Assembly (NCBI RefSeq): GCF_030657435.1
Contig: NZ_JAUTWS010000012.1
Span: forward strand, 1-64,000
DNA from: Paracraurococcus lichenis
Lineage (GTDB): Bacteria > Pseudomonadota > Alphaproteobacteria > Acetobacterales > Acetobacteraceae
Direction: 5' to 3'
DNA length: 64,000 nt
In this document: positions 41,790-51,191 of the stretch, piece after piece
Numbering within the stretch: the first letter of the stretch is position 1
Layout: every line of letters starts with the position of its first letter
The notes under the pieces: generated by a model
The model's input: the letters and a program-made list of their open reading frames with translations, nothing else
Told to the model about the DNA's origin: nothing
Databases searched by the model: none
Translations under genes and position numbers: made by a program

Positions 41790-42978
41790 GCGGCGTCAGG
41801 TGCAGCGCCGCGCCCTGCTGCGCCAGCCGGGTCATGCGCTGCTTGGCCTCCTCGACCGAGCGGCGGATCTCCTCCGAGTTCCGCGTCGCCGCATCCCGCA
41901 TCTCGGCGATGACCTCGCGCGAGCGCTCCTGGTAGTGGACCACGCTGTCCACCAGCTTCTGCACCGCGGCGGCGGAGACGGTCGGGCCGTAGCCGGCCTT
42001 CAGCGCCTCCTCCTGCACCTTGCCGCCGATATCGGCCAGCACCTCCAGGCTCTGGTTCACGCCCTTCTTCATGGCCTCCAGCGTCTGGGTGCTCTCGTGC
42101 AGGCCGTGCAGCCCGGCGAAGGAGGCGGAGAGGGCGGTCAGCACCGCCTCGTTGGTCGAGAAGAAGGCGACGGATTGCTGGTAGACCCGCTCCTTCGCGC
42201 TGGTCGTCTGCACCAGCCGGGCCATGATGACCTCGGAGGTGTTGTAGGAGACGACCATGTTGTCGGCCAGGTCCTTGCAGATCTGGTAGCGGCCTTCCTC
42301 GTTCTGCAGGGCACGCAACGCCTCGTCGCGCGCAAGCTCGAGCCGCGCCCGCTCGGCGGGCTCCACCTGGCCGGCCGCATCCACCGCGGCGCCGGCCTGC
42401 TCGACCGCCGACTTCGCGGCGGCGAGCTTGCCCTCGGCGGTCTTCAGCAGCTCCAGCGTCAGCACCTCGGCCTGCTTCAGCGCGCCGCGGAAGTCGCGAT
42501 AGGCCTCGAGGATCGCCCGCTCCCGGTCGATATTGCCCTTGGTGTCCTTCGAGACTTCCAGATAGGTGGCGCGGATCGTCTGGAAGCGGGAGGAGATGTC
42601 GCCGCGCGTGGCGTTCATCCACATGTTGCGCAGCTTCTCGCCGGTGGAGATGCGGCCATCGGCGAGCTGGTTCACCATCTCCTTCGCGTCGTCGCGGATG
42701 GAGTTGAAGGCGTTGGTGATGCCCTCGTAGCGCTGGGCGATCTCCATGGCGCGGATCTGCTCCCGCACCACCTCGTTGAAGACGGTCGCCTGGTTCAGCA
42801 CGCGGGCGATGAGCGTCACGCGGCCGGGGTCGAGGTCGCCGAGCTGCGACAGCAGGCCGGTGATCGGCGTAACCTCCACCGCCGGCGGGGGCAGCGGCAG
42901 GCCGAGGTCGCGCAGCGCGCCCATGGCCTTGTCGAGGTAGCGCATGGGCTGCGCCACCGGGGTCTGTGGCTGTTCCAT
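41782..42978 (-). CDS. Helical coiled-coil protein, first gene of an unknown three-gene operon
   Basis: 398 residues, almost wholly helical, without signal peptide or membrane segment. Segments such as NQATVFNEVVREQIRAM near 62, AFNSIRDDAKEMVNQLADG near 90, TTSAKERVYQQSVAFFSTN near 258-276 and YQERSREVIAEMRDAATRN near 350 have the look of a conserved family. It may be distantly related to TelA-type toxic-anion resistance proteins, but the match by eye is weak. GGAGGGACC immediately precedes the ATG. It leads a minus-strand operon with the DUF6384-type and Gly-rich proteins; a role in envelope stress is a guess. Confidence 0.7.
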   Translation of the reverse strand: MEQPQTPVAQPMRYLDKAMGALRDLGLPLPPPAVEVTPITGLLSQLGDLDPGRVTLIARVLNQATVFNEVVREQIRAMEIAQRYEGITNAFNSIRDDAKEMVNQLADGRISTGEKLRNMWMNATRGDISSRFQTIRATYLEVSKDTKGNIDRERAILEAYRDFRGALKQAEVLTLELLKTAEGKLAAAKSAVEQAGAAVDAAGQVEPAERARLELARDEALRALQNEEGRYQICKDLADNMVVSYNTSEVIMARLVQTTSAKERVYQQSVAFFSTNEAVLTALSASFAGLHGLHESTQTLEAMKKGVNQSLEVLADIGGKVQEEALKAGYGPTVSAAAVQKLVDSVVHYQERSREVIAEMRDAATRNSEEIRRSVEEAKQRMTRLAQQGAALHLTPHG

Positions 42979-43086
42979 CGGGTCCCTCCTGCCGCGGTGC
43001 AGAGATGCGCGCCCGCGGGGCCGATTGCTAGCGCATCGCGGTGACGCGATCCGCCGGTTGCGCGGTGCAATGCAACGAAGCCGCGA

Positions 43087-44346
43087 TCAATCCCGCGCCA
43101 GTCCGGCGTGGCGGGGGACGGACCAGCTCTCGCGGCGGTTCAGGGTTTCCGGGTCGAAGCCGGCGGTGCGCTTGTAGCTCATCACCACCGCTTCCAGCTC
43201 AGCGTGCGGCACCACGTCCTCCAGCCGCGCGAAGCCCTCCGGGGCACGGGCATGGACGATGTCCATGACGCGGTCCGGCCCGTCGCCGCGGTTCGCCTCC
43301 ACCACAGCGGCCGTCGCCGGGCGGCGCACGGCCTCATAGGCCTCGAGCCCCGCCTCGACGCTGCCCTGCGTCGCCAGTTGCAGCGCGAGGAACCGGGCGT
43401 CGAGGATGGCCTGCGAGGCGCCGTTCGAGCCGATCGGGTACATGGGATGCGCGGCATCGCCCAGCAGCGTCACGCGGCCATGCGTCCAACGCGGCAGTGG
43501 GTCGCGGTCCACCATCGGGAATTCGTAGACCGCCTCCGCCGCATGGATCAGCGCCGGCACGTCCAGCCAGCCGAAATTCCAGCCGGCGAAGATCGGCAGG
43601 AAGTCCTCGATCCGGCCGGGGCGGTTCCAGTCCTCCCGCGCCCAGGGCGTGTCGGTGGGGAAGCGCTGCTCGGCGATCCAGTTCACCAGCAGGCGGCCGC
43701 CCTCGTCCTTGGCGATGGGGTAGCAGACGAATTTTGTGTCGCGGTGCCCGGCCTGGACCATGGAGGCACCGGTCAGGAAGGCCGGTGCCCAGCTCGTCGC
43801 GCGCCAGAGCAGCGCACCGTTCCATTTCGGCGGCCCCTCGTCGGGGTGGTAATGCGCCCGCACCGTCGAATGGATGCCATCCGCCGCGATCAACAGGTCG
43901 CCTTGCGCCGTGCTGCCATCGGCGAAGCGCGCCGTCACGCCCGAGGCGTCCTGCGCGAAGCCGGTCAGGCGCTTGCCGGCCCGGAGGTGCGCCGTGCCCA
44001 GCCTCGCTTCCGCCGCGCGCCAGAGCAGCACCTGCAGCCTGCCGCGATGGATCGAATATTGCGGCCAGTGATAGCCCGCGGCCAGGCCGCGCGGCTCGGT
44101 CCAGATGGTCTGGCCGAAGCGGTTGGCGTAGCGGAATTCCTGCGTGGCGATTCCGGTCGCGGCCAGCTCCTCGCCCAGGCCGAGCTCCGTCAGTTCCCGC
44201 ACCGCATGCGGCTGCAGGTTGACGCCGACGCCGAGCGGCCGGATCTCCGGCGCGCTCTCGAAGACCTCGGCCTCGATGCCCGCCGCGTGCAGGGCGAGCG
44301 CCGTGGTCAGCCCGCCGATGCCGCCGCCGATGATGATCGCGCGCAT
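43087..44346 (-). CDS. FAD-dependent monooxygenase (flavin aromatic hydroxylase class A)
   Basis: 419 residues. The dinucleotide-binding GGGIGG at 7-12 (MRAIIIGGGIGGLTTAL), the DG motif in LLIAADGIHSTVRAHYH near 152-168, and the GD motif in LLGDAAHPMYPIGSNGASQA near 290-309 are all present. The N-terminal pattern GVGVNLQPHAVRELTELGLG resembles the PhzS/5-methylphenazine monooxygenase and salicylate hydroxylase-like group. The substrate is unknown; no aromatic degradation genes adjoin it. The start at 44346 sits on the conserved first strand. Confidence 0.87.
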   Translation of the reverse strand: MRAIIIGGGIGGLTTALALHAAGIEAEVFESAPEIRPLGVGVNLQPHAVRELTELGLGEELAATGIATQEFRYANRFGQTIWTEPRGLAAGYHWPQYSIHRGRLQVLLWRAAEARLGTAHLRAGKRLTGFAQDASGVTARFADGSTAQGDLLIAADGIHSTVRAHYHPDEGPPKWNGALLWRATSWAPAFLTGASMVQAGHRDTKFVCYPIAKDEGGRLLVNWIAEQRFPTDTPWAREDWNRPGRIEDFLPIFAGWNFGWLDVPALIHAAEAVYEFPMVDRDPLPRWTHGRVTLLGDAAHPMYPIGSNGASQAILDARFLALQLATQGSVEAGLEAYEAVRRPATAAVVEANRGDGPDRVMDIVHARAPEGFARLEDVVPHAELEAVVMSYKRTAGFDPETLNRRESWSVPRHAGLARD

Positions 44347-44368
44347 GCCTGTGTCTCCTGCGGCGCCC

Positions 44369-45529
44369 TCATAGCGCGGCCTGGGCTTCCCCGGCCAGCA
44401 GGCGGCGGGTGGCGGCGACCAGGTCGGCCACGGCGCGACGATGCGCCGGGTCCTGCTCCGGCGGGGCATGGGGCGGCTGCGGGAAGGCGCCGAGGGTGAC
44501 CACGGCCAGCCTCTCCGCCCGCAGGATGTCGATCCGCTGGCCGGCGAAGCCGATGGCCGACATCAGCCCGTCGCCGAGCCACCAGGAATAGCCGTAATGC
44601 GTGATGCCGGGGGCACGGCCGGGATCCACGGCGAAGCGCGGCACCGCCATCGCCTCCACCCAGCCCTCCGGCACCACGCGGCGGCCGGCGACGACGCCGT
44701 CATCCAGGATGAGCTGCGCGAGCCTGCCGAAGTCGCGCAGCGCCATGCCGGCGCGGCTGCCGCCGATCTCCTGCCCGCCCTCCGATTCCAGCGTGTAGAA
44801 GGCGTCGAATTCCATGCCCGCGGGCTGCCAGATCCGCTCCGACAGGTAGTCGGCCAGCGGCCGCCCGACCGCGCGGGTGACGGCGGCGCCGAGCAGGAAT
44901 GTGTCGCCCGAGTTGTAGAGGAAGGCCTCGCCCGGCGGCCGCTCGCGCGCCAGCCCCGCCATGATGCGCAGCACGCCGCCCGGCACCTTCGCCGCCAGCG
45001 CGCGGCTGTAGCGGTTCACGTCGCAATCCGGATCGGCATAGACCTCCGTCCAGCGCGTGCCGGAGGACATGGTCATGAGGTGCTCGAGCGTCACGCCCTC
45101 ATAGGCCGTGTCGCGCAGTTCCGGCAGGAAGCGCGTGACGGGCTCCGCGACCGAGGCGATGGCGCCGTCGCGGATCGCGGCGCCGACCAGCACCGCGGTC
45201 AGCGACTTCACCGTGGACATCGTGGACCAGCGGTCGGCCTCGCGCAGGCCGAGGCCGTAGCGCTCCAGCCGGATCTGCCCATCCCGGATGACCAGCAGGC
45301 CGGCGAGGAAGTTCCGCTCCATCACCGCCTCCACGTCCTGGCCGAGGGCGGCGAGGCCGGCGGCGATGTCGGTGCCGCGCGGCCAGGGCTGCGGCGTACC
45401 GCGGCGGATCGCGCGATGGGCGAAGAGCCGGTCGACGATGCGGTAGCCCCAGGGCTGGATGGTCGGGGGATAGAGGAGGAAATCGCCAGCCCGCGGCAGG
45501 TGCTCGCCCGGTTGCGCCCGCTGGTCCAT
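44369..45529 (-). CDS. Serine hydrolase, class C beta-lactamase family
   Basis: 386 residues. The nucleophile motif S-x-x-K is S105-TV-K108, in STMSTVKSL. The Tyr motif appears as Y205-N-S (FLYNSGDT) and a HYGYSWWLGDG segment near 311 stands in the third-motif region. Such proteins are esterases, D-amino acid peptidases or beta-lactamases. No signal peptide is visible at the chosen start (GGAGAGGGCGGC upstream), so a cytosolic esterase role is more likely than antibiotic resistance. It stops 22 bp upstream of the flavin monooxygenase start and may share its transcript. Confidence 0.83.
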   Translation of the reverse strand: MDQRAQPGEHLPRAGDFLLYPPTIQPWGYRIVDRLFAHRAIRRGTPQPWPRGTDIAAGLAALGQDVEAVMERNFLAGLLVIRDGQIRLERYGLGLREADRWSTMSTVKSLTAVLVGAAIRDGAIASVAEPVTRFLPELRDTAYEGVTLEHLMTMSSGTRWTEVYADPDCDVNRYSRALAAKVPGGVLRIMAGLARERPPGEAFLYNSGDTFLLGAAVTRAVGRPLADYLSERIWQPAGMEFDAFYTLESEGGQEIGGSRAGMALRDFGRLAQLILDDGVVAGRRVVPEGWVEAMAVPRFAVDPGRAPGITHYGYSWWLGDGLMSAIGFAGQRIDILRAERLAVVTLGAFPQPPHAPPEQDPAHRRAVADLVAATRRLLAGEAQAAL

Positions 45530-45619
45530 GCCGCCCTCTCCTCTGCCCAGGCTGTCATGAAAGCGCGCATGCGTCCCGCGCGCCATCCGGGCAGGATGCC
45601 GGGCGAGGGAGACCAGGCC

Positions 45620-47212
45620 ATGGACAGCACCGCCCGCCATATCCTCGACCTGCATCGCCGCGGCCTGCTGCGCGGCGCGCTCGGCCTCTCGGCGCTCGCC
45701 GCCCTGCCATCGGCGCGGGCGCAGCCGGTCTTCGGGCGATATCCCTTCCGCCTCGGCGTCGCCAGCGGCGATCCGCTGCCGGACGGCGTCGTGCTCTGGA
45801 CCCGCCTCGCGCCCGAGCCGCTCGCGCCGCTCGGCGGCATGCCGGTGGGCGCGGTGCCGGTCGCCTGGGAGGTGGCGGAGGACGAGCGCTTCGCCCGCAT
45901 CGCCGCGCGCGGCACCGAACTCGCCCGGCCGGAGCTCGGCTTCTCCGTCCATGCCGAGGTCGCCGGCCTGCAGCCCGGCCGGCCCTACTGGTACCGCTTC
46001 CGCGCGGGCAGCGAGGTCAGCCAGACCGGCCGCACCCGCACCGCCCCGGCGCCGGACGCGGCCCCGGCGCGGCTGCGCTTCCTCAATGCCGGCTGCCAGC
46101 ACATCGAGCATGGCTGGTTCACCGCCTGGCGCCACGCCGCGCGGGAGGAGGACATCGACTTCGTCTTCCACTACGGCGACTACATCTACGAATACCGCGG
46201 CCGTCTGCCGGGCCAGCCCGGCTGGGGTCCGGCGCAGCCGGTGCGCACCGCGACCGGCGACGAGGTCCACACGCTGGAGGACTACCGGCGCCGCTACGCC
46301 GAGTACCACATGGACCCCGACCTGATGGCGGCGCATGCCGCACATCCCTTCCTGCCGAGCTTCGACGACCACGAGGTGGACAACAACTGGGCCGGCGCCT
46401 TCAGCGAGGAGGATGGCGGCGCCCGCCACCCCGTCGCCGTGCCGCCCGAAGTCTTCGCGCTCCGCAAGCAGGCGGCCTTCCAGGCCTGGTGGGAGAACAT
46501 GCCGCTGCGCCGCGCCGTCCTGCCGCGCGGGCCGGAGATCACCGCGTTCCGCCGCCTGCGCTTCGGGCGGCTGGCGGAGGTGCATGTGCTCGACACCCGC
46601 AGCTTCCGCGACGACCAGCCCTGCGGCGACGGCTTCAACAAGCCGGCCTGCGACGCGGTCGCGCGGCCGGAGGCGCAGATGCTGGGCGAGCGGCAGGAGC
46701 GCTGGCTGCTGGACGGCCTCGGCGCGAGCAACGCCACCTGGCAGGTGCTGGCGCAGCAGGTGATGCTGTCGCCGCTCGCCCTGCCGGACGGCATCAACAT
46801 GGATTCTTGGGACGGCGCGCCGGCCGCCCGGGCGCGGCTGTTGCGCGGGCTGCAGGAGAGGCGGGTGCGGAACGCCGTAGTGCTGACCGGCGATGTCCAT
46901 ACGGCCTGGGCGGGCGAGTTGCGCCCGGAGGCGGAGGGGCCGGTGGTGGCGACGGAGTTCGTCGCCACCTCCATCACCAGCGGCGGCGACGGGACGGAGC
47001 AGCGCCCCGGCACGCCGGCGCTGCTGGCGCGCAATCCGCACCTCCGCTTCTTCAACGACCGCCGCGGCTATTGCCTGCACGAGGCGACGGCGGAGCGGAT
47101 GGGTGTGACATTCCGCGCCGTGCCCTTCGTCACGCGGCCCGATGCGCCGCGCGAGGACCGCGGGCGCTTCATCACGGAGGCGGGGCGGCCCGGCCTGCAT
47201 CCGGTGGGCTGA
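45620..47212 (+). CDS. phoD: Alkaline phosphatase D (PhoD family), secreted
   Basis: 530 residues. The N-terminal HRRGLLRGALGLSALAALPSARA is a Tat signal. The PhoD N domain (FRLGVASGDPLPDGVVLWTRL) is followed by the metallophosphatase core with FHYGDYIYEY, FDDHEVDNNW near 250, and VLTGDVHTAWAGEL near 420, which hold the Fe/Ca ligands. It hydrolyses phosphodiesters or monoesters in the periplasm. GAGGGAGA precedes the ATG at 45620. Its last 41 bp overlap the convergent retropepsin-like gene. No Pho box was identified in the 90-bp divergent intergenic region. Confidence 0.92.
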   Translation: MDSTARHILDLHRRGLLRGALGLSALAALPSARAQPVFGRYPFRLGVASGDPLPDGVVLWTRLAPEPLAPLGGMPVGAVPVAWEVAEDERFARIAARGTELARPELGFSVHAEVAGLQPGRPYWYRFRAGSEVSQTGRTRTAPAPDAAPARLRFLNAGCQHIEHGWFTAWRHAAREEDIDFVFHYGDYIYEYRGRLPGQPGWGPAQPVRTATGDEVHTLEDYRRRYAEYHMDPDLMAAHAAHPFLPSFDDHEVDNNWAGAFSEEDGGARHPVAVPPEVFALRKQAAFQAWWENMPLRRAVLPRGPEITAFRRLRFGRLAEVHVLDTRSFRDDQPCGDGFNKPACDAVARPEAQMLGERQERWLLDGLGASNATWQVLAQQVMLSPLALPDGINMDSWDGAPAARARLLRGLQERRVRNAVVLTGDVHTAWAGELRPEAEGPVVATEFVATSITSGGDGTEQRPGTPALLARNPHLRFFNDRRGYCLHEATAERMGVTFRAVPFVTRPDAPREDRGRFITEAGRPGLHPVG

Positions 47213-48146
47213 TCGCCACCGCGCGGCCGCCGACCGGCCGGGCGACCCAGGCGCGGCCCGTGGCATGGGAGAGGAAGAAGCGGCGCGACCGCATGTAGTC
47301 GAGGCCGAGCAGCATCTCCACGCCCGGCGGCAGCAGCAGGTCGGAGACGCCGATCACCGGGCCGCGGAAGACCTCCGGGCCGATCCGCACCTCCGCGAAG
47401 CGCAGGTGCGACACCATGCGCGGCTGCCCGTCGGCGCCGCGGGCCTCGCTGCGCGGCGCGGCCGCCAGCATCGCCTCGGTCACGCCCAGCCGGCGGGCCG
47501 TCGCGGTCGTCATCGAAGAACCGTTGGCCCCGCTGTCGAGCAAGGCGAGCACCGGCCGGCCCGACACCATGGCGCGCAGCAGGAAGAAGTCGCCGCGCCG
47601 CTCGGTCGGCAGCGGCAAGGGGCGCGCATCGGCCCAGTCCGGCACCGGCGCGGGGCAGCCCGCCTGGACCTCGTGCAGGAGCATCGATCGCTGCGGGAGA
47701 TCCCACTCGATCTCGTAGGCGGCCATCAGGTCGGCGCCGAGCACCCCGGCGACCGCGGGTTGCGCGCCCTCGGTCCCGGGGAGGGGGTGCACCGTCAGCG
47801 GCGGACGGCGCAGGGTCCGGCCTGCCAGATCGAGGGTTTCGGGCATAACGGTCTGCGAGACCAGGACGCCGCCCGTCCCGCGGATCCAGTGCGGCCGGCC
47901 CGGATCCTGACGCAGGCCGAGGCCCGCGGCGGTCTCGGCGGTCACGCTGCTGCGGCCCGCGCCGGTGTCGATGAGGAGATGCACCGGCACGCCATTGATG
48001 CGGGCGGGCGCCAACGGCCGCCCCAGAGCCTCGGCGAGCGGGACCTGGACGGGCGGCATCCTGCCGCAGAGCGCCGCCGGGCCGCCCGCATCGCCGGAGC
48101 AGCCCGCGAGCAACAGCACACCCAGCGCGAGCAAGCCCCGCATCAT
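47172..48146 (-). CDS. Retropepsin-like aspartic protease lipoprotein
   Basis: 324 residues from the chosen start. A lipoprotein signal MMRGLLALGVLLLAGCSG has its lipobox Cys at residue 16. Two aspartic protease motifs follow: HLLIDTGAG (D60) and LALLDSGANGSS (D204). These are the two active-site halves in one chain, as in bacterial TIGR02281/retropepsin-like proteins. It is probably anchored on the periplasmic side. An ATG at 48182 would add 12 acidic residues ahead of the signal and is less likely. It overlaps the 3' end of phoD antisense by 41 bp. Confidence 0.78.
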   Translation of the reverse strand: MMRGLLALGVLLLAGCSGDAGGPAALCGRMPPVQVPLAEALGRPLAPARINGVPVHLLIDTGAGRSSVTAETAAGLGLRQDPGRPHWIRGTGGVLVSQTVMPETLDLAGRTLRRPPLTVHPLPGTEGAQPAVAGVLGADLMAAYEIEWDLPQRSMLLHEVQAGCPAPVPDWADARPLPLPTERRGDFFLLRAMVSGRPVLALLDSGANGSSMTTATARRLGVTEAMLAAAPRSEARGADGQPRMVSHLRFAEVRIGPEVFRGPVIGVSDLLLPPGVEMLLGLDYMRSRRFFLSHATGRAWVARPVGGRAVAISPPDAGRAAPPP

Positions 48147-48281
48147 CACCGCGGCACGCGATTCCTCGTCCGAAGGGATCATACCCGCGCGGACTCTTCC
48201 CGCGGAAGTTTATTCGCCGCGGCCCGGTGACGGCCGCCCGCGGCTTGCCTACCCTGGTGCTGCGGAACGGAGGGGAAACGC

Positions 48282-49160
48282 ATGGCACGGATCGGCTTCG
48301 TCGGGCTCGGCAACATGGGCGGGCCAATGGCGCGCAACCTGCTGAAGGCCGGCCACCAGGTCGCGGGCTTCGACCTCGTCCCGGCGGCGCTGGATGCCTT
48401 CGCCGCGGCCGGCGGCACGCCCGCCGGCAGCGCCGCCGAGGCCGCGCGCGGCGCCGCGTTCGTCGTCACCATGCTGCCCGCGGGCAGGCACGTGAAGGAT
48501 GCCTGGCTCGGCGCCGGCGGCATGGCCGCCGCGAGCGATGCGGGCGCCGTGCTGATCGACTGCTCCACCATCGACGTCGCCACGGCGCGGGAGGTCGCGG
48601 CCGCCGCCGGCCGGCCGATGCTGGATGCGCCGGTTTCCGGCGGCACCATGGGTGCCGAGGCCGGCACGCTCACCTTCATGGTCGGCGGGCCGGAGGAGGC
48701 CTTCGCCCGGGCCCAGCCCATCCTTGCCGCCATGGGCCGCAGCATCGTCCATTGCGGCGGCGCCGGCGCGGGGCAGGCGGCCAAGGTCTGCAACAACATG
48801 ATGCTGGCCGCCAACATGATCGTCACGGCGGAGGCCTTCGTGCTGGCCGAGAAGCTCGGCCTGACGCACCAGGCGCTGTTCGACGTGGCCAGCAAGTCCT
48901 CGGGCCAGTCCTGGGCGCTCACCTCCTATTGCCCGGTCCCCGGGCCGGTGCCGAACAGCCCGGCCAACCGCGACTACCGCCCGGGCTTCGCGGCGGCGCT
49001 GATGCACAAGGACCTCGGGCTGAGCCAGGAGGCGGCGGCGAGCGCGGGGGCGACGACGCCGCTCGGCGCCCAGGCCCTCGCGCTCTACACGCGCTTCGTC
49101 GAGGCCGGGAATGGCGAGGTCGATTTCTCCGGCATCATCCGCATGCTGCGCGGCGGCTGA
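48282..49160 (+). CDS. mmsB: 3-hydroxyisobutyrate dehydrogenase-type beta-hydroxyacid dehydrogenase
   Basis: 292 residues. The NAD-binding motif GLGNMGGPMARNL at 8-20, substrate-binding signature DAPVSGGTMGAEAGTLTFMVGG (cited here from DAPVSGGTMGAEAGT) near 117, and catalytic Lys in GAGQAAKVCNNM near 167 identify the family. Length and the C-terminal HKDLGLSQEAA are typical of valine-pathway MmsB. No mmsA lies next to it, so another beta-hydroxyacid is possible. GGAGGGGAAACGC precedes the ATG. Confidence 0.87.
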   Translation: MARIGFVGLGNMGGPMARNLLKAGHQVAGFDLVPAALDAFAAAGGTPAGSAAEAARGAAFVVTMLPAGRHVKDAWLGAGGMAAASDAGAVLIDCSTIDVATAREVAAAAGRPMLDAPVSGGTMGAEAGTLTFMVGGPEEAFARAQPILAAMGRSIVHCGGAGAGQAAKVCNNMMLAANMIVTAEAFVLAEKLGLTHQALFDVASKSSGQSWALTSYCPVPGPVPNSPANRDYRPGFAAALMHKDLGLSQEAAASAGATTPLGAQALALYTRFVEAGNGEVDFSGIIRMLRGG

Positions 49161-49418
49161 GACTGGTGGAGGGCCGGCGCGTCGGCTGACGCGCGGGCCC
49201 GAATTGGCCGGCCCGGCGAAAGGGCCCGGCGCGGGGCCGCAGTCACGACGTTCCCTACCATCCCGGATTGTTGAACTATGCCGGGCGCCCGGAACGGGCA
49301 ATTGTGGGGAACCGACGAAGGCCTCCGCTGCGATCATGGTGCTGCTCCGTCTCGGGCATCCGGCGATCGCCGGGGCCTGGCCCTTGCTGCCGGCGCCGCG
49401 CCGCCGGGCCGGGCCCGC

Positions 49419-51185
49419 ATGACCTTCGTCGTGCCCGCCCGCCCGCCTGCCACCATCGATCTCGCCGTCGATCTCGCGCCCGTCCCGACCCTGCTGCTCC
49501 TGCGGGACGACCTCGAATTCCTGGCCGGCAATGCCGCCGCGGCGGCGCTGCTCGGCTGCGACCGCGAGGCGCTCGCCGGGCGCTGGGAGGCGCTGCTGGC
49601 CGATGCCGCGCTGCGCCTGCCGCTCGCCCGCGCGGCGGCCGGGCGCGGCCCCGACCTGTTCGAGGCCTCGCTGCCGATGGGCAGCAAGCCGCCGCGGCCG
49701 ATCCGCTGGCAGGCCCGCCGCGTCGAACTCGACGGCCGCCGCCTGCTCTCCGTCGGGCTGCTCGATCCTCCGGCGCCCGCGCCGGACCGCGACCTCGCCG
49801 ATCGCCGCCTCGAGGTGGCGCTGGCCGGCGCGGAACTCGGCGCCTGGCACCGCGACCTGCGCACCGATCACCTCGAGGTCACCGAGCGCTGGTGCGAAAT
49901 GCTCGGCCTGCCGCCTCGCCGCATCGTGCCGATGACGGCGTGGCAGCGCCTCGTCCATCCGGAGGACCGGGCGCGGCTGCGGCGGCACATGGAGGCCCAT
50001 ATCGCCGGGGCGGATGGCCGCTTCGAGCTGGAGATGCGGCTGCGCCACGCCGACGGGCGATGGATCCCGGTGCTGTCGCGCGGCCAGGTGATCGAGCGCG
50101 ACGCGGCGGGCCGCGCCCTGGTCGTGACCGGCACGCATCTCGACCTGACCACCCAGCGCGCGGCGGAGGCCGCCCGGCTGGCGAGCGAGCGCGAGGCGCG
50201 GCGGCGCCTGGCCGAGCTCGAGACGCTCTATCACTTCGCGCCGCTCGGGCTCGCCCAGTTCGACCGCGACCTCCGCTTCGTCCGCATCAACGAGGCCCTG
50301 GCCGAGATCAACGGCTTTCCGGTGGAAGCCCATATCGGCCGCAATGCCTGGGATTTGGTGCCCGATTTGCGCAACGCGGCGGAGCCCCTCCTGCGCCGGG
50401 TGCTCGCGCAGGGCGAGACCATCACCGGCATCGAATTCACCGGCGAGACCGCCAAGGCGCCCGGGGTGAAGCGCGACTGGGTGGAGCAGTTCTACCCGCT
50501 GCGCGATCCCGAGACGCAGGAGGTCGTCGGCGTCGGCGTGGTCTGCGAGGAGGTGACGGAGCGCAAGCGGGCGGAGCGCGCGCGCGAGCTGCTGCTGCGC
50601 GAGCTGGACCACCGCGTGAAGAACCTCTTCGCCATCGTCCGCGGGCTGGTGAGCTTCAGCGCCCGCGGCGCCGATACGCCCGCCGGCATGCGGGACCTGC
50701 TGATCGGCCGCATCGGCGCCCTGGCGCGGGCGCATGACCTGGTGCGGCCGGCGATCGCCGATGACGGCGGCGGGGTGCCGGCGACGACGCTGACGGCCAT
50801 GCTGGGCGCCCTGCTCGACCCCTTCGCGGGGGAGGGGCTGCGCGAGCGCATCGCGCTCGACGGCCCGCCGGTGCCCCTCGGCAGCTTCGCCGCGCCGCCG
50901 CTGATGCTCGCCCTGCATGAGCTGGCGACCAATGCGGCCAAGTACGGCGCCCTGTCGCGCGAGCACGGGCGGGTGGCGATCGACTGGACGGAGGCCGACG
51001 GCACCCTCCGTCTCCGCTGGTCGGAGGCCGGCGGCCCCGCCGTCGCCCCGCCGGAGCGCAAGGGCTTCGGCCACCGCCTGATCACCCAGAGCGCGGCGCA
51101 ACTCGGCGGCAGCGCGCGCTTCGCCTGGCATCCGGACGGCCTCCGCGTCGAGCTGCTGCTGCCCCGCGCGCGCCTCGGCGCCTGA
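49419..51185 (+). CDS. PAS domain sensor histidine kinase, HWE family
   Basis: 588 residues. Three PAS-like regions span roughly 15-120 (degenerate), 130-255 (LGAWHRDLRTDHLEVTERW) and 265-385 (FAPLGLAQFDRDLRFVRIN). The phosphoacceptor region is RELDHRVKNLFAIVRGL near 398, and the ATPase domain has an N box HELATNAAKYGAL near 502 and the W-x-E motif in RLRWSEAGGP that defines HWE kinases. No membrane helix, so it is a cytosolic sensor. There is no response regulator beside it. The start is uncertain: an in-frame ATG at 49278 would add 47 residues. Confidence 0.85.
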   Translation: MTFVVPARPPATIDLAVDLAPVPTLLLLRDDLEFLAGNAAAAALLGCDREALAGRWEALLADAALRLPLARAAAGRGPDLFEASLPMGSKPPRPIRWQARRVELDGRRLLSVGLLDPPAPAPDRDLADRRLEVALAGAELGAWHRDLRTDHLEVTERWCEMLGLPPRRIVPMTAWQRLVHPEDRARLRRHMEAHIAGADGRFELEMRLRHADGRWIPVLSRGQVIERDAAGRALVVTGTHLDLTTQRAAEAARLASEREARRRLAELETLYHFAPLGLAQFDRDLRFVRINEALAEINGFPVEAHIGRNAWDLVPDLRNAAEPLLRRVLAQGETITGIEFTGETAKAPGVKRDWVEQFYPLRDPETQEVVGVGVVCEEVTERKRAERARELLLRELDHRVKNLFAIVRGLVSFSARGADTPAGMRDLLIGRIGALARAHDLVRPAIADDGGGVPATTLTAMLGALLDPFAGEGLRERIALDGPPVPLGSFAAPPLMLALHELATNAAKYGALSREHGRVAIDWTEADGTLRLRWSEAGGPAVAPPERKGFGHRLITQSAAQLGGSARFAWHPDGLRVELLLPRARLGA

Positions 51186-51191
51186 TCCCGC

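Noticed and set aside
44369..45529. Class C beta-lactamase as an antibiotic-resistance gene
   Set aside because: The SxxK motif is present, but no signal peptide is seen and the third motif is atypical, so an esterase-type serine hydrolase is more likely.
48147..48182. Upstream ATG at 48182 as start of the retropepsin-like gene
   Set aside because: It would put 12 mostly acidic residues before the lipoprotein signal; the internal ATG at 48146 gives a normal signal.
48249..51131. 960-residue minus-strand frame across mmsB and the HWE kinase
   Set aside because: Same shadow pattern; both plus-strand genes have full family motifs.
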